From: Metabacillus idriensis
GTDB taxonomy: Bacteria > Bacillota > Bacilli > Bacillales > Bacillaceae
Reading direction: 5' to 3'
DNA: 64,000 bases
Assembly: GCF_009674765.1 (NCBI RefSeq)
Contig: NZ_WKKF01000005.1
Span: forward strand, 62,001-126,000
Shown piece by piece: positions 63,174 to 64,000 of the stretch (its first letter is position 1; each line of letters begins with the position of its first letter). The position numbers were made by a program, and so were the translations under genes. The notes below the pieces were generated by a model, which saw only the letters and a program-made list of their open reading frames with translations, was not told where the DNA came from and did no database searches.

Positions 63174-63211
63174 AAAAAACGTTCAACACTCGTTCCGTTG
63201 AACGTTTTTTT
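63174..63211 (-). terminator. Hairpin between artP and artQ
   Basis: AAAAAACGTTCAA and TTGAACGTTTTTT. On the minus strand it lies just after the artP stop with a T-run, so it may end most transcripts there and keep the binding protein more abundant than the membrane parts. Confidence 0.8.
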
Positions 63212-63219
63212 AAGTTAAC

Positions 63220-63999
63220 TTATTTTTCTTCTCCGCCGAACCATTTCACGACTAATTTTTCAAGCTCGCCGTTTTCTTTCATTTTCTGAAGCTCTTTGTT
63301 GAATTCTTCTGCATACTTGCTGTCTTTAGGGAAAGCAATCGCAGAACCTGCTTCTTCTGTTTCACCGTCTTCAATTGTCACGCCTTCTAGCTCTTTATCC
63401 TTTTCAAAATAGCCTTTTGCTACTGTGTCTTCAATAATCGCTGCATCAAAACGGCCTGATTTCATTTCTTGAATCAGTTCAGGAATTCTGTTGCGGTTTT
63501 CAACTTTGATGTTTACCTCTTTAGCGATTTCCTCCGCTTTGCCTTCTTGGATTGAAGCAAGCTGAACGCCCACTGTCTTTCCTTCTAAATCTTCAACAGA
63601 TTTAATGCCGCTGCCTTTTGGAGAGACGATCATATGTTTAGCTGTATAGTATACATCTGAGAAATCCACGCTTTTTTTTCGTTCTTCCGTTGGTGTCATC
63701 CCTGCTAAAACAATATCAGCCTTGTTAGCCTGAAGTGCTGGGATTAAACCAGTGAAATCCATGTCCTGAACTTCAATTTCATAACCAAGCTCTTTGCCGA
63801 TTGCTTTGGCAAGGTCGATGTCAAATCCAATGATTTCACTTCCTTTAGCAGTGTCAATGTACTCAAAAGGAGGATAATCTGCCGATGTTGCCATTTTTAA
63901 TACTTTTTTCTCTTCTCCAGATCCATTGTCTGAAGATCCGCATGCAGCTAGAACTCCAATCACTAAAATCGAAATCACAAATAATAATAGCTTCTTCAT
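63220..63999 (-). CDS. artP: Polar amino acid-binding lipoprotein
   Basis: A 259-residue extracellular substrate-binding protein. The signal peptide ends in the lipobox GVLAACGSSDNG (lipid cysteine near residue 20). The PBP fold follows with TSADYPPFEYIDTAKGSEI, GFDIDLAKAIGKEL, LAGMTPTEERKKSVDFSDVY and VGVQLASIQEGKAEEI. Its start is at the right edge of the window and the ribosome site is outside. It feeds ArtQ/ArtM. Confidence 0.94.
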   Translation of the reverse strand: MKKLLLFVISILVIGVLAACGSSDNGSGEEKKVLKMATSADYPPFEYIDTAKGSEIIGFDIDLAKAIGKELGYEIEVQDMDFTGLIPALQANKADIVLAGMTPTEERKKSVDFSDVYYTAKHMIVSPKGSGIKSVEDLEGKTVGVQLASIQEGKAEEIAKEVNIKVENRNRIPELIQEMKSGRFDAAIIEDTVAKGYFEKDKELEGVTIEDGETEEAGSAIAFPKDSKYAEEFNKELQKMKENGELEKLVVKWFGGEEK

Positions 64000-64000
64000 T

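Overview
The window looks like the chromosome of a Bacillaceae bacterium (Bacillus or a close relative such as Metabacillus). The evidence is strong AGGAGG-type ribosome binding sites, sigma-A promoters, a proline T-box, Bacillus-type LexA, CcpA, XylR and Zur sites, and a gene order that follows the B. subtilis yqiX-to-yqkE block as I remember it. Species cannot be fixed from the sequence alone. No rRNA, tRNA, CRISPR array, prophage or intact insertion sequence was seen.

Region by region. (1) 1-5.2 kb: a partial FAD oxidoreductase, diverging from a maltose-type operon (PTS IIBC permease, 6-phospho-alpha-glucosidase, RpiR regulator) with twin operator palindromes and a cre site. (2) 5.5-10 kb: a thiolase-scoA-scoB operon for acetoacetate, diverging across a 122-bp repeat array from HMG-CoA lyase, which makes acetoacetate. 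(3) 10-17 kb: yqkB/C/D, a CDGSH protein, an SOS-controlled Y-family polymerase with a YolD partner, and yqjP/yqjQ. (4) 17-20 kb: proI under a proline T-box, then a three-gene operon ending in a stand-alone cobalamin photosensor-like protein. (5) 20-32 kb: hydrolase and M20 peptidase, namA, a seven-copy 52-bp tandem hairpin repeat, a Zur-box-controlled cysteine-poor L33, RNase Z, a MacB-like ABC exporter, and zwf. (6) 32-49.5 kb: accessory block between zwf and gndA. It holds an MFS exporter, an Xre/DUF2975/DUF817 cassette, and a complete xylose/xyloside system: symporter, mutarotase, aldo/keto reductase, xylAB, ABC importer, xylR and beta-xylosidase. (7) 49.7-64 kb: gndA, DNA polymerase IV, gltP behind a c-di-AMP riboswitch, a SodF-like protein, msrA, an M20 peptidase, mmdA/mce, Prli42, an L,D-transpeptidase, a YqjA-like protein, and the artPQM amino-acid importer.

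How it fits together. Xylosides imported by the ABC transporter are cut by the GH43 enzyme. Xylose enters through XylA/XylB as xylulose 5-phosphate and feeds the pentose phosphate pathway, whose oxidative genes zwf and gndA flank the island. Three matching XylR operators and two cre sites tie the island together. HMG-CoA lyase, ScoAB and thiolase form a route from leucine or ketone-type intermediates to acetyl-CoA.

The most unusual material is: the structured 122-bp repeat family, whose stem sequence changes in a compensated way between copies; the 52-bp hairpin array; the cobalamin photosensor operon; the Zur-controlled zinc-free L33; and the c-di-AMP riboswitch on a glutamate transporter. 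Starts were corrected by ribosome binding site where the longest frame looked wrong. Symbols taken from B. subtilis rest on remembered similarity and were not searched.
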